Notes under the pieces: model-generated
What the model was told of the DNA's origin: nothing
What the model saw: only the letters and a program-made list of their open reading frames with translations
Database searches by the model: none
Translations under genes and position numbers: made by a program
Source: Anaerolineaceae bacterium UBA1363
Lineage (GTDB): Bacteria; Chloroflexota; Anaerolineae; Anaerolineales; Anaerolineaceae
Reading direction: 5' to 3'
Assembly: GCA_002306055.1 (NCBI GenBank)
Contig: DBRR01000027.1
Span: 1-25,027 of the forward strand
Length of the DNA: 25,027 bases
Shown here: piece after piece, positions 13,520-20,880 of the stretch
Numbering within the stretch: the first letter of the stretch is position 1
Layout of the letters: each line of letters begins with the position of its first letter

Positions 13520-15445
13520 TTAATCGTCTTGGTGCAGTTGTTGTGCCAGGCTTTCCCATTCCGCAAGCAGCTTTTCCAACTCGATGGTTACCGCTTGATA
13601 ATTCTCCGTAACTTTTTCCAATTTTCGCAAGTCAGCCGATGGCTTGGAGAGCTGGGCTTCACAGCTGCCTTTTTCCACCTCGGCTGCATGGATCTTTTGC
13701 TCCAGGGCTGCCAACTTCTTCTCGATTTGTTGGCGCTGGTTGCGACTTAGACCTGCTTTGACAGGTGTTATTACAGGTTCATCCATTGGCTCTGATGGAA
13801 GAGGAACCTCCTCCAAATCTCTTGGCAACAACCTTCCTTCTTTGTACTGCCTGAATTCAGAGTAAGCTCCCTTGAACACCTGCAAACTGGCACTGTGGGT
13901 GTCCAATTCCCAGATTTGGGTTGCCAGGGCATCTATCAGGTAGCGGTCATGCGAGACGAGCATGATCGTGCCCGGATACTGTGCAAGCACATCCTGCAGT
14001 ACCTCCTGCGTGGCAAGGTCGAGGTGATTGGTGGGTTCGTCGAGCATTAACAGGTTAGCATCCGAAAGCGCCAGCTTTGCCAGCGCCAAACGACCACGTT
14101 CGCCGCCGGAGAGAGTTGCCACCTGGGCAAAAACCTCATCTCCCTGGAAGCCATAGCGCGCCAGGTAGTTGCGCACTTCGGCCGGCAGCATGCTCGGGGC
14201 AACCGTGCCGATCTCATCCATCAGGGTGTTTTCAGGCACCAAACCCTCATGCGCCTGGGCGAAATACCCCACTTTGAGGTTGGCTCCCAGTTCCACCCGC
14301 CCAGCATAAGGTGGGATTTGGTTCAGGACGGTCTTCAAGAGGGTTGTCTTGCCTGCGCCATTCGGGCCGATCACAGCAACACATTCGCGCCTTTCCAATA
14401 CCAGGTCAGGTACACTGAAAAGCGGTCGACCTTCGTCCTCATAACCCACCTGCAAATCGTAGGTTCGCAGAACCAGGTTACCGGAACGGTCAGCCAACTT
14501 GAATCGCAGATGCATCGGTCTAACATTCGCCCTGGGCGCAGTCAGCCGCGAGTCTGCCAGCAGTCGTTCCAGGCGGCGCTGCCTGCCCCTGGCCTGGTTG
14601 CTATTCTGAGTGCCCAGGAAGCGCCGAATATAGTCCTGCTGCTTTTCAATATACTCGTTTTGTGCCTCAAACTCCGCCAGGCGCCGCGTGTAGCGTTCCT
14701 CGCGCTGACGTAAATACGCGGTGTAATTCCCGCGGTAAACTTCCAGTGCCGGTGTCATCTCCCAGATGTAATGGGCGGTTTGGTCCAGGAAGTAACGGTC
14801 ATGCGAGACGATTACCACAGCCCCGTTCCAATCCCTCAGGTAAGCTTCGAGCCATTCCACGGCGTTGATATCCAGATGGTTGCTGGGTTCATCCAGCAAG
14901 AGCAGGTCCGGGTCATCCAACAGGATTCGCGCCAGGCGAGCCCTGGTGCGCTGACCACCAGAAAGTTGCTTCAGTGGACGCTCGTAATCGGTCTCAGAAA
15001 ACCCCAGTCCATCCAGTGTCTGGCGGATGCGCGCGTGATAGGTGTAGCCACCACTGTTTTCAAAGACAGTCTGGACCTTGCCGTATCGTTCCAACACGGA
15101 CGGATCACATGCGGGGTCTTGCATCAACTTTTCCAGCTCCCGCAGTTCTTCCCCTTTGGCGATCAGATCCTCAAAAGCTAACAGGCAGGAGCTCCACAGC
15201 GTCCCTTCCAATTGGGTGACCGCTTCCTGGGGCAGGTAACCCACCTTCAAACCGCGAGCTCGGTGCACAGAACCTTCCGTGGGTGTATCTTCCCCTGCGA
15301 GGATACGTAAGAGAGTCGTCTTGCCGACACCATTTGGACCAACAATTGCGATACGCGCGTTCCGGGGAATCGAAAGATTGATCCCATCAAAAATGTCCAC
15401 GGGACCAAAAGATTTTCCAAGGTTTTGAGCAGTAAGAAGTGACAT
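13520..15445 (-). CDS. ABC-F family ATPase (translation factor type)
   Basis: The 641-residue protein has two ABC domains and no membrane segment. The first carries G36-P-N-G-V-G-K-T-T, L-S-G-G-Q-R-T-R and L-L-L-L-D-E-P-S-N-H-L-D. The second carries G-P-N-G-A-G-K-T-T, L-S-G-G-E-R-G-R and L-M-L-D-E-P-T-N-H-L-D. A charged helical linker with Tyr/Arg/Gln (about 245-300) joins them, and the C-terminus (about 560-641) is a Glu/Lys-rich coiled coil. ABC-F proteins bind the ribosomal E site and relieve stalling or give antibiotic resistance. Domain order and the C-terminal coiled coil are closest to Uup/YdiF types, but the subclass is not certain. ATG 15445 is chosen over the TTG-like upstream frame because homology begins there. 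Confidence 0.92.
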   Translation of the reverse strand: MSLLTAQNLGKSFGPVDIFDGINLSIPRNARIAIVGPNGVGKTTLLRILAGEDTPTEGSVHRARGLKVGYLPQEAVTQLEGTLWSSCLLAFEDLIAKGEELRELEKLMQDPACDPSVLERYGKVQTVFENSGGYTYHARIRQTLDGLGFSETDYERPLKQLSGGQRTRARLARILLDDPDLLLLDEPSNHLDINAVEWLEAYLRDWNGAVVIVSHDRYFLDQTAHYIWEMTPALEVYRGNYTAYLRQREERYTRRLAEFEAQNEYIEKQQDYIRRFLGTQNSNQARGRQRRLERLLADSRLTAPRANVRPMHLRFKLADRSGNLVLRTYDLQVGYEDEGRPLFSVPDLVLERRECVAVIGPNGAGKTTLLKTVLNQIPPYAGRVELGANLKVGYFAQAHEGLVPENTLMDEIGTVAPSMLPAEVRNYLARYGFQGDEVFAQVATLSGGERGRLALAKLALSDANLLMLDEPTNHLDLATQEVLQDVLAQYPGTIMLVSHDRYLIDALATQIWELDTHSASLQVFKGAYSEFRQYKEGRLLPRDLEEVPLPSEPMDEPVITPVKAGLSRNQRQQIEKKLAALEQKIHAAEVEKGSCEAQLSKPSADLRKLEKVTENYQAVTIELEKLLAEWESLAQQLHQDD

Positions 15446-15454
15446 TGCACACAA

Positions 15455-15460
15455 AGTATA
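15455..15460 (-). promoter_or_regulatory. -10-like box close to the ABC-F start codon
   Basis: TATACT on the minus strand ends 9 nt before the ATG at 15445. The transcript would start within a few bases of the start codon, and no ribosome site is seen, so a leaderless or near-leaderless mRNA is likely. Confidence 0.4.
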
Positions 15461-15533
15461 CCAGTGAGGTCCTGAGATCATGACATTTTCATTTGTGAAT
15501 CACATTTGTGAATCACACCAGTGAGGTCCTGAG
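15461..15533. repeat. 16-bp direct repeat pair in the ABC-F/uptake operon divergent region
   Basis: CCAGTGAGGTCCTGAG occurs exactly at 15461-15476 and at 15518-15533, 57 bases apart. The two copies bracket the TTTGTGAATCACA tandem. TCACACC (15513-15519) and GGTGTGA (15534-15540) form a 7-bp inverted repeat around the second copy. Confidence 0.9.
15491..15517. promoter_or_regulatory. Two tandem TGTGA-A-TCACA dyads (candidate regulator sites)
   Basis: The perfect 11-bp dyad TGTGAATCACA occurs at 15494-15504 and 15507-15517, 13 bp centre to centre. The half-site TGTGA/TCACA is like that of CRP/FNR proteins, but the spacer is 1 nt and not the usual 6 or 4. The sites lie just upstream of the expected -35 region of the ABC-F gene and about 90-113 bases before the predicted start of the uptake operon. 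The regulator is unknown. Confidence 0.45.
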
Positions 15534-15571
15534 GGTGTGAGATAATCTGATATCAGTGGTAAAATCTAGAA

Positions 15572-15600
15572 TTGCTCAATTATTGAGCCTTTGATAATAT
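15572..15600 (+). promoter_or_regulatory. Promoter of the metal-chelate uptake operon
   Basis: TTGCTC (15572-15577) and TAATAT (15595-15600) are 17 nt apart. A predicted start near 15607 leaves a leader of about 19 nt holding AAGGAG (15614-15619) before the ATG at 15626. A 15-bp dyad occupies the -35/spacer region. Confidence 0.5.
15574..15588. promoter_or_regulatory. Perfect dyad GCTCAAT-T-ATTGAGC, candidate repressor operator
   Basis: Seven-base arms are perfectly complementary around a single T. The element overlaps the -35 box and spacer of the uptake-operon promoter, a standard repressor position. A second perfect 10-bp palindrome CTGATATCAG lies just upstream at 15547-15556. Metal-responsive repressors (Fur, DtxR, NikR types) are candidates by context, but the sequence is not a close match to their published consensus sites. 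Confidence 0.5.
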
Positions 15601-15625
15601 TAACCTTAAGAAGAAGGAGTTTTGA

Positions 15626-16759
15626 ATGTCTAAATCTATGAAGAAGATCGTACTACCCGTTGTGTTGGCTGTGATGCTGCTCGTCAGCGCTTGTGTCACC
15701 CAAACCCCAACTGCTCAGCCCACCAATTCCCCGGAACCGACCGCAGCTCCTAATGAGCCGACTGTGGAGGAACCCACCACGGAACCGACCGAAGCAGTGG
15801 TAGTTGAACCCACGGCGGAGCCAATCGTGATCGTCGATGTCATTGGTCGCGAAATCACCCTCGAAAAGCCCGCCACCAAACTGGTCGGCACACACAACCC
15901 CACCCTCAACGCGGCAGCCGTGCTTGGCGGCGGAGGCAAATACCTGGCCGGCTTCGGAAACAAATCGATGGGGCGGGGGCTCTACGAGCAGGTGATTGAT
16001 GGCTTTGATGACCTGCTGGAAGTCGGCAAGGGCAGTAATATCAATATGGAAAGCGTGATCGCCAGCGGTGCTGATCTGGTCATCCTGCCCGAACGCCACC
16101 AGGACCTTGTGCCGCAATTCGAAGCCGTTAATATTCCGGTTTTGGTCATCCTCGACAGCACCGAAAGCTTTGAGACGGTAAAGCAGACCTTGAAACTGCT
16201 CGGCATGGCTGTTGGTGAGAACGAAAAAGCGGAAAAGATCAATGCTTTCATCGATAGTCAAATTAATAATGCTCAGACCCTGCTTAAAGACACGACCGAG
16301 AAACCCTCTGTCCTCTTCCTTGGCAGCAGCTCGGCTCTGTCCGTTGCCCCGGGTTCAATGATCCAAACCAGCCTGATTGAAGCCGGTGGCGGCGTTAACG
16401 CAGTCAGCGGCGTTGAAGGCGTCGGCGGCTTTGTGGATGTCAGTATTGAACAGATCATTGCTTGGAATCCAGACGTCATTTGGTTCCCTCAATATTCAGA
16501 CTACACGGCTGAAGACCTCCTGAACGATCCCGCCTGGAGCAACATCAGCGCCATCCAGAATAAACGTGTCTACGAATTCCCATCCAAGCTCGAACCCTGG
16601 GATCAGCCAACTGCAGCAGTGGCTCTTGGTATTGACTGGGCTCTTTATAACTTGCACCCTGACTTGTACAGTTTTGAAGCGTTGATGAAAAATGTGGACG
16701 AGTTCTACACAATGGTTTATGATAAAACCTTCACGGCAGAGCAATTGGGAATCGAGTAA
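15626..16759 (+). CDS. Substrate-binding lipoprotein of a metal-chelate/cobalamin-type ABC transporter
   Basis: The 377-residue protein starts at ATG 15626 behind AAGGAG. It has a lipoprotein signal peptide (SKSMKK, hydrophobic core, lipobox V-S-A-C with Cys23), a Pro/Thr/Glu linker (about 24-68), and a Peripla_BP_2-type domain (class III, about 70-377). Typical features are D-V-I-G-R-E-I-T-L-E-K-P at the domain start, L-L-E-V-G-K-G-S-N-I-N-M-E-S-V-I-A, A-D-L-V-I-L-P, and P-D-V-I-W-F-P. Such proteins capture iron-siderophores, haem, cobalamin or other metal chelates outside the membrane. The ligand cannot be assigned. The permease gene follows after 9 nt. Confidence 0.9.
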   Translation: MSKSMKKIVLPVVLAVMLLVSACVTQTPTAQPTNSPEPTAAPNEPTVEEPTTEPTEAVVVEPTAEPIVIVDVIGREITLEKPATKLVGTHNPTLNAAAVLGGGGKYLAGFGNKSMGRGLYEQVIDGFDDLLEVGKGSNINMESVIASGADLVILPERHQDLVPQFEAVNIPVLVILDSTESFETVKQTLKLLGMAVGENEKAEKINAFIDSQINNAQTLLKDTTEKPSVLFLGSSSALSVAPGSMIQTSLIEAGGGVNAVSGVEGVGGFVDVSIEQIIAWNPDVIWFPQYSDYTAEDLLNDPAWSNISAIQNKRVYEFPSKLEPWDQPTAAVALGIDWALYNLHPDLYSFEALMKNVDEFYTMVYDKTFTAEQLGIE

Positions 16760-16768
16760 AGTAAAAGT

Positions 16769-17797
16769 TTGAAAACGAGCAGTACTCCTTTAAACAATAA
16801 GCATAGACAATGGCTCTGGCTGTTGTCTATGCTTTTGTTAATAGGGGTGTTTCTTGCGCTCAGTCTTGGGCGATACAGCAATGACCCGATCAAAGTCCTG
16901 AACGTTCTCCTTTCCAAATTAGGAATGAACGTTCCAGTAGACCCCGCCATGGTTAGCATTGTATTCAACGTTCGCCTGCCGCGAGTGCTGGCTTCGGTGA
17001 TGATCGGCGCGATGCTTTCCCTCTCCGGAGCGGTCTACCAGAGCGTCTTTCGCAACCCACTGGTTTCGCCTGATCTGCTGGGTGTCTCTTCCGGCGCAGC
17101 CGTGGGCGCGTCAGCCGCCATACTGCTGGGGGCAGGCTTGGCAACCCGCCAAATATTTGCCTTTGCCGGTGGGATCCTGGCCGTCCTGATAACCTCGTTG
17201 GTGCCGCGTCTTCTGCGCAACCGCTCCAACATGATGCTGGTGCTCTCGGGCATCATCGTGGGCGGCTTTCTCAGCTCGGTGCTCGCGATCATGAAATTTG
17301 TGGCGGAAGAGCAAACCCAGTTAGCTTCGATAGTTTATTGGCAGCTGGGCAGCCTGGCATCCATCCTGGGAAATGAGCTGTTCGCAATTCTGCCCGTATT
17401 CCTGGTCTGCTCCACTCTGCTGCTGCTACTCTCCTGGCGGATCAATATCCTCTCGTTTGGAGATCTTGAAGCCCGCACGTTGGGGGTGAACCTGCGCCAG
17501 GTGCGCACCATTGTGATCATCTGCGCCAGTCTGTTGACCGCCAGTGCCGTGTCCATCAGCGGCACGATTGGCTGGGTCGGACTGGTTATCCCTCACCTCA
17601 GCCGCCTCATAGCTGGCAGTGACAACACCCATTCCATGCCGGTAACTCTTTTAATCGGCGCGATCTTCATGCTCATGATCGACACCCTCGCCCGTACGGT
17701 CTCAACCGTGGAAGTGCCCCTCTCGATCCTCACCGGATTTGTTGGCGCACCCCTTTACGCTCTGCTCCTCTACAAACAAAGGACCCGACTGGAGTAA
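16769..17797 (+). CDS. FecCD/BtuC-type ABC transporter permease
   Basis: This 342-residue membrane protein belongs to the FecCD family (PF01032), whose dimers form the channel of metal-chelate and vitamin B12 importers. Characteristic segments are S-G-A-V-Y-Q-x3-R-N-P-L-V-S-P-D-L-L-G-V-S-S-G-A, a long series of hydrophobic helices (nine or ten), and the G-W-V-G-L-V-I-P-H-L-S-R motif near the C-terminus, which contacts the ATPase. The start is a TTG at 16769 without a clear ribosome site, 9 nt after the binding-protein stop. The internal Met21 would remove part of the first membrane helix and is less likely. The ATPase gene begins 2 nt after its stop. Confidence 0.9.
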   Translation: MKTSSTPLNNKHRQWLWLLSMLLLIGVFLALSLGRYSNDPIKVLNVLLSKLGMNVPVDPAMVSIVFNVRLPRVLASVMIGAMLSLSGAVYQSVFRNPLVSPDLLGVSSGAAVGASAAILLGAGLATRQIFAFAGGILAVLITSLVPRLLRNRSNMMLVLSGIIVGGFLSSVLAIMKFVAEEQTQLASIVYWQLGSLASILGNELFAILPVFLVCSTLLLLLSWRINILSFGDLEARTLGVNLRQVRTIVIICASLLTASAVSISGTIGWVGLVIPHLSRLIAGSDNTHSMPVTLLIGAIFMLMIDTLARTVSTVEVPLSILTGFVGAPLYALLLYKQRTRLE

Positions 17798-17799
17798 GC

Positions 17800-18582
17800 A
17801 TGGGCGTTCTCTTGCAGGTAAAGGATCTTGGGTTTTCATACAATGGCAGCCGCCAGATTTTCAAAGACATCAGCTTTGAAGTGCAGCAGGGTGAGATCGT
17901 GTGTCTGCTTGGTCCTAACGGAATTGGCAAGACCACTTTGCTGAATTGCCTGGCAAGATTACGCGAGCCATTGCAGGGCAGCGTGCTGCTCAACGGGGAA
18001 GACATGGCAGACCTGCCTGCTCGTGAGGTTGCGCGGATCATCGGCTATGTGCCCCAGACATTGATTCCGTCCTTCGATTACACGGTGCTTGAATATGTTG
18101 TCACAGGCAATGCCCCTTGGCTGGGGACCTTCGAAAAACCCGGTCCGGAGCATTATCAGCGTGCAGAAGAAGCACTACAGCAAATGGGCATCAGCCACCT
18201 GGCACAAAAACCTTACACGCGCATCAGCACCGGCGAACTGCAGCAAGTTTCGATCGCGCGCGCCATTGCCCAGAAGGCGCGCCTGATCCTGATGGATGAA
18301 CCCACAGCCCATCTCGACTATGGCAATCAGCTCAAAGTCTTGCGGCTTATCAAGGACCTGTCTGCCAAGGGATATGGCATTGTGCTCACCACCCACAACC
18401 CGGACCAAGTGCTACTGTTAGATGCCAAAGCAGCAATCATCGACCACCAGTCGATTTTCCACTTTGGTGCATGGCAGGATATTCTGACGGAAGAGCTGCT
18501 TAGTGCCATGTATGGCGTGCCTCTGCGTTTAATTGAAGTGGAGGGGATTGACCGCATGGTCAGTATCGCCCCCAGTTTATAG
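17800..18582 (+). CDS. ABC transporter ATP-binding protein (FecE/BtuD-type)
   Basis: The 260-residue ATPase has a Walker A at G38-P-N-G-I-G-K-T-T46, a Q-loop in V-P-Q (about 84-86), Walker B L-I-L-M-D-E (162-167), the D-loop A-H-L-D and the H-loop T-T-H. The signature is I-S-T-G-E at about 142-146, so Thr replaces the first Gly of LSGGQ/E. That substitution is uncommon but the rest of the site is intact. The C-terminal tail is of the chelate-transporter type (Y-G-V-P-L-R-L-I-E-V). It would power import through the FecCD permease encoded 2 nt upstream. The DUF364 gene follows 8 nt downstream. Confidence 0.92.
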   Translation: MGVLLQVKDLGFSYNGSRQIFKDISFEVQQGEIVCLLGPNGIGKTTLLNCLARLREPLQGSVLLNGEDMADLPAREVARIIGYVPQTLIPSFDYTVLEYVVTGNAPWLGTFEKPGPEHYQRAEEALQQMGISHLAQKPYTRISTGELQQVSIARAIAQKARLILMDEPTAHLDYGNQLKVLRLIKDLSAKGYGIVLTTHNPDQVLLLDAKAAIIDHQSIFHFGAWQDILTEELLSAMYGVPLRLIEVEGIDRMVSIAPSL

Positions 18583-18590
18583 GAGACTCT

Positions 18591-19364
18591 ATGCTTATCG
18601 AAAAAGTATTCCAGGCTGCTGAACCGCTTTTGAAGGATCGAGTCGTTACGGATGCTGTTTTAGGTCTCTCGCTTACTGCAATTGAGCTGGATGGAAAGGA
18701 TATCGGTCTTTCGTATATCCTGCGCGACCGCCTGCCGGCTGGATGTTCCGCCTTTGGTTTCGCCCAGCATATTATCGGTCAACCTGCCCTTGAAGTAGCC
18801 CGATTGGTGCTTGAGGGGAGAGATGACGCGCAGCGCGGAGTGGGAATGGCAGTCATCACGGCTGCGACGCGCGCGCTGGACCTGCCCGATGAACCCACAG
18901 CCGCGACCCCATTTGGTTTGCAAGTGCGCCCGGCAGACAAGGTGGGCATGATCGGATACATTCCACCTGTAGCTGAACAGCTCGCGAATCTGAAAGCCCA
19001 GGTCTATATATTTGACAAGGGTCTGACCCTCAATGGTGGAGAAGGCGCAGCAGAGGTGATGGAAATGTCACGGCAGCCTGAGATCCTGCCGCTGTGCGAC
19101 TTAATGATCATCAGCGGTACCACCCTGATCAATGGCAGCATTGATCACCTGCTCGATCTTTGCCGGAAAGCGCGCGAAATAATACTGGTGGGTTCGTCCA
19201 CGCCCATGCTCACTGAAGCTTTCAGGGGTACCGCTGTCACCGCACTGGCGGGCTCATGGTGGGATGCTGCGTATAAAGCTGAAATGTTCAAGAAGCTGTC
19301 GCTCTCTTGCGGGATCAGCCACCTTAAAAAAATGATGATCAAGAAACTGGTTAAGGTGGAATAA
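18591..19364 (+). CDS. DUF4213/DUF364 protein, putative heavy-metal chelation enzyme
   Basis: The 257-residue cytoplasmic protein has the two-domain layout of the DUF364 family: an N-terminal DUF4213 enolase-N-like part (about 1-95) and a C-terminal Rossmann-like DUF364 part (about 105-255). Visible elements are G-x3-R-P-A-D-K-V-G-M-I-G-Y-I-P-P, D-L-M-I-I-S-G-T-T-L-I-N-G-S-I-D-H-L-L, I-L-V-G-S-S-T-P-M, and a basic tail. A structural study of a Desulfitobacterium member suggested a heavy-metal-chelation role; the reaction remains unknown. GGAG lies 8 nt before the ATG. Location between the ATPase and a methyltransferase implies it acts on the imported compound. Confidence 0.85.
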   Translation: MLIEKVFQAAEPLLKDRVVTDAVLGLSLTAIELDGKDIGLSYILRDRLPAGCSAFGFAQHIIGQPALEVARLVLEGRDDAQRGVGMAVITAATRALDLPDEPTAATPFGLQVRPADKVGMIGYIPPVAEQLANLKAQVYIFDKGLTLNGGEGAAEVMEMSRQPEILPLCDLMIISGTTLINGSIDHLLDLCRKAREIILVGSSTPMLTEAFRGTAVTALAGSWWDAAYKAEMFKKLSLSCGISHLKKMMIKKLVKVE

Positions 19365-19366
19365 TA

Positions 19367-20101
19367 ATGGCAGAAATGCCTCTGACTTCATCCGATTACT
19401 ATAAAAAAGCGACTTCCTTCTGGAATTACCCCGAGGTGCCCTACGGATCCGCCTTGCGCGAGATGATCCGCCCGACAGACGTCGTGGCAGATATCGGCTG
19501 CGGCATTGGCATCGTCAGCCGCTATCTCGCGGCAATCAGCCGTAAAGTCATTGCCATCGATAAAGATGAAAATGCGCTCAAGGTGCTGAATGAAGATCTG
19601 AACAGGTTGGGGCTGGAGAATATCGAGGTCGTTCATGCCCGCTGGCCAAACATAAACACCGATGATTGGGATGTGGCAGTTGCTTTTTATCATCACCACT
19701 TCGGCTTTACCAGACTTGAAATTGAGACTCTGCTGCGCAAGACCCGCCGCTGCGGTATGGTGGTCAACCAGGGTAAACGCCCGCGTGAAGGGTTCTATGA
19801 AGATTTTGGCCGGGAATTTGGCTTAACAGAACAGGATGGATCTTGTGTTGAAAGCTGCTATGTCCGCGGCAGATTGGAACAAGCTGGATTTATAGTCACA
19901 TGTAATGAGATTTTCCATGACTTTGGACAGCCAGTGGATTCAAAAGCAGAAGCCGTTGCCTACGTAATGAAACAACTGCGCCTGGATGAACATCACCGCC
20001 AACGGCTTGAAGAGATTATCCTGAATTATGTCGAATATGTGAACGGACAGATGGTTTTACCCATCAAACGTTACAACTGTATGCTGCAGTTCTATAAGTA
20101 G
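19367..20101 (+). CDS. Class I SAM-dependent methyltransferase of the uptake operon
   Basis: This 244-residue protein shows the class I methyltransferase fold: motif I V-A-D-I-G-C-G-I-G (about 36-44), the acidic end of strand 2 in V-I-A-I-D-K-D (about 61-67), and an R-W-P-N-I-N-x-D-D-W-D strand. It has an unusual Y-H-H-H-F-G segment where many relatives have a catalytic or substrate-binding loop. It is not a clear match to a known corrin or tetrapyrrole methyltransferase; a distant CbiT-like relation is possible. The start lies 2 nt after the DUF364 stop, so it belongs to the same mRNA. The terminator hairpin overlaps its stop codon. The substrate is unknown; the imported chelate or its ligand is the obvious candidate. 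Confidence 0.82.
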   Translation: MAEMPLTSSDYYKKATSFWNYPEVPYGSALREMIRPTDVVADIGCGIGIVSRYLAAISRKVIAIDKDENALKVLNEDLNRLGLENIEVVHARWPNINTDDWDVAVAFYHHHFGFTRLEIETLLRKTRRCGMVVNQGKRPREGFYEDFGREFGLTEQDGSCVESCYVRGRLEQAGFIVTCNEIFHDFGQPVDSKAEAVAYVMKQLRLDEHHRQRLEEIILNYVEYVNGQMVLPIKRYNCMLQFYK

Positions 20102-20130
20102 AAGACTCCCCTGAGAGGAGTCTTCTGTTT
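20100..20130 (+). terminator. Terminator of the uptake operon
   Basis: Ten-base arms AGAAGACTCC / GGAGTCTTCT (20100-20109 and 20117-20126) with a 7-nt loop begin within the methyltransferase stop codon and are followed by GTTT. Confidence 0.75.
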
Positions 20131-20139
20131 CCAGCAAAG

Positions 20140-20679
20140 TTATCCACCAAACGTGTTCTCAAAATTCATGTCATAATCTGCCGAGTCACCTGCTTCATGC
20201 TCCAGCGATTCTTCCAGGTCTTCACCGGCTTTTGCTACATCCTTTTCCAGGTCTTCTACTGGAGTAGCTGGCTCCTCTTTCAATAGATCCTGGACGGATT
20301 TTCCTGTTCGTTTGGCGTATTCTTTCAGCTCCTTGATGGCACGCTGGATGCGTTCTTCTTCCAGCTTTTCTCCCAAATTTTGGGTGGTGCGTTTGAGACC
20401 TTCACCCGCATCGCTCAGCGCGTCTCTAACATTTTCTGCAGCTTTACCAAAAGATTCTTTATCGATGTATTCACTGACACTCTTGCTCAAGCGCTTGATA
20501 TCTTCACCAAAACCCTCGAGGATTGTCAGGATCTCTGCTCCAAACCTGGAGTTTGCGTCGGATTCGGTTTTTGGTGCTTGTTCGGCTTTAGTCGGGCCTG
20601 TGTATTCCTGGTAGTCACCCCCAGGGTTAGCATCGAAACTTGCGGGATTTTCATTCGGAAATTGATTTTGGTCGGTCAT
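20140..20679 (-). CDS. Hypothetical acidic helical protein
   Basis: This 179-residue protein is not recognised. It has no signal peptide or membrane segment. The N-terminal 45 residues are Asn/Pro/Gln-rich and probably disordered. The middle (about 46-130) is helical and charged with regular hydrophobic spacing (I-L-T-I-L-E-G-F-G-E-D-I-K-R-L-S-K-S, a D-A-L-S-D-A-G-E-G-L-K segment, and a K-E-Y-A-K-R-T-G-K-S-V-Q-D-L-L-K-E segment). The rest is strongly acidic and ends in NTFGG. The ATG at 20679 has GGAG about 7 nt upstream. The pattern resembles small apolipoprotein- or YtxH-like helical proteins in composition only. It converges on the uptake operon. Confidence 0.7.
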   Translation of the reverse strand: MTDQNQFPNENPASFDANPGGDYQEYTGPTKAEQAPKTESDANSRFGAEILTILEGFGEDIKRLSKSVSEYIDKESFGKAAENVRDALSDAGEGLKRTTQNLGEKLEEERIQRAIKELKEYAKRTGKSVQDLLKEEPATPVEDLEKDVAKAGEDLEESLEHEAGDSADYDMNFENTFGG

Positions 20680-20880
20680 TGGAATCTCCTTTCAAACATG
20701 GTGATCATTCTTAATTTTACCTGTCACAAGCTCATATCACCAGTCAAATCAATGGACATCGCAAGAGGTGTTCACCCAGTACAAATTACTTGTAAAAATA
20801 ATCATTTTTTTGTACTAAATATGGGTTTTTATGTTAAGATTATTCCATCCGTTTCCAACTTAATTCTCCATGGAGGTCTT

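Noticed and set aside
15653..16261. 202-residue minus-strand frame opposite the binding-protein gene
   Set aside because: It is antisense to a clear lipoprotein, has no ribosome site, and its content mirrors the sense-strand codon bias.
20380..20880. N-terminal extension of the LamG-like lipoprotein
   Set aside because: It overlaps the opposite-strand gene at 20140-20679 and crosses a non-coding gap. The ATG at 20881 has GGAGG and an immediate signal peptide.
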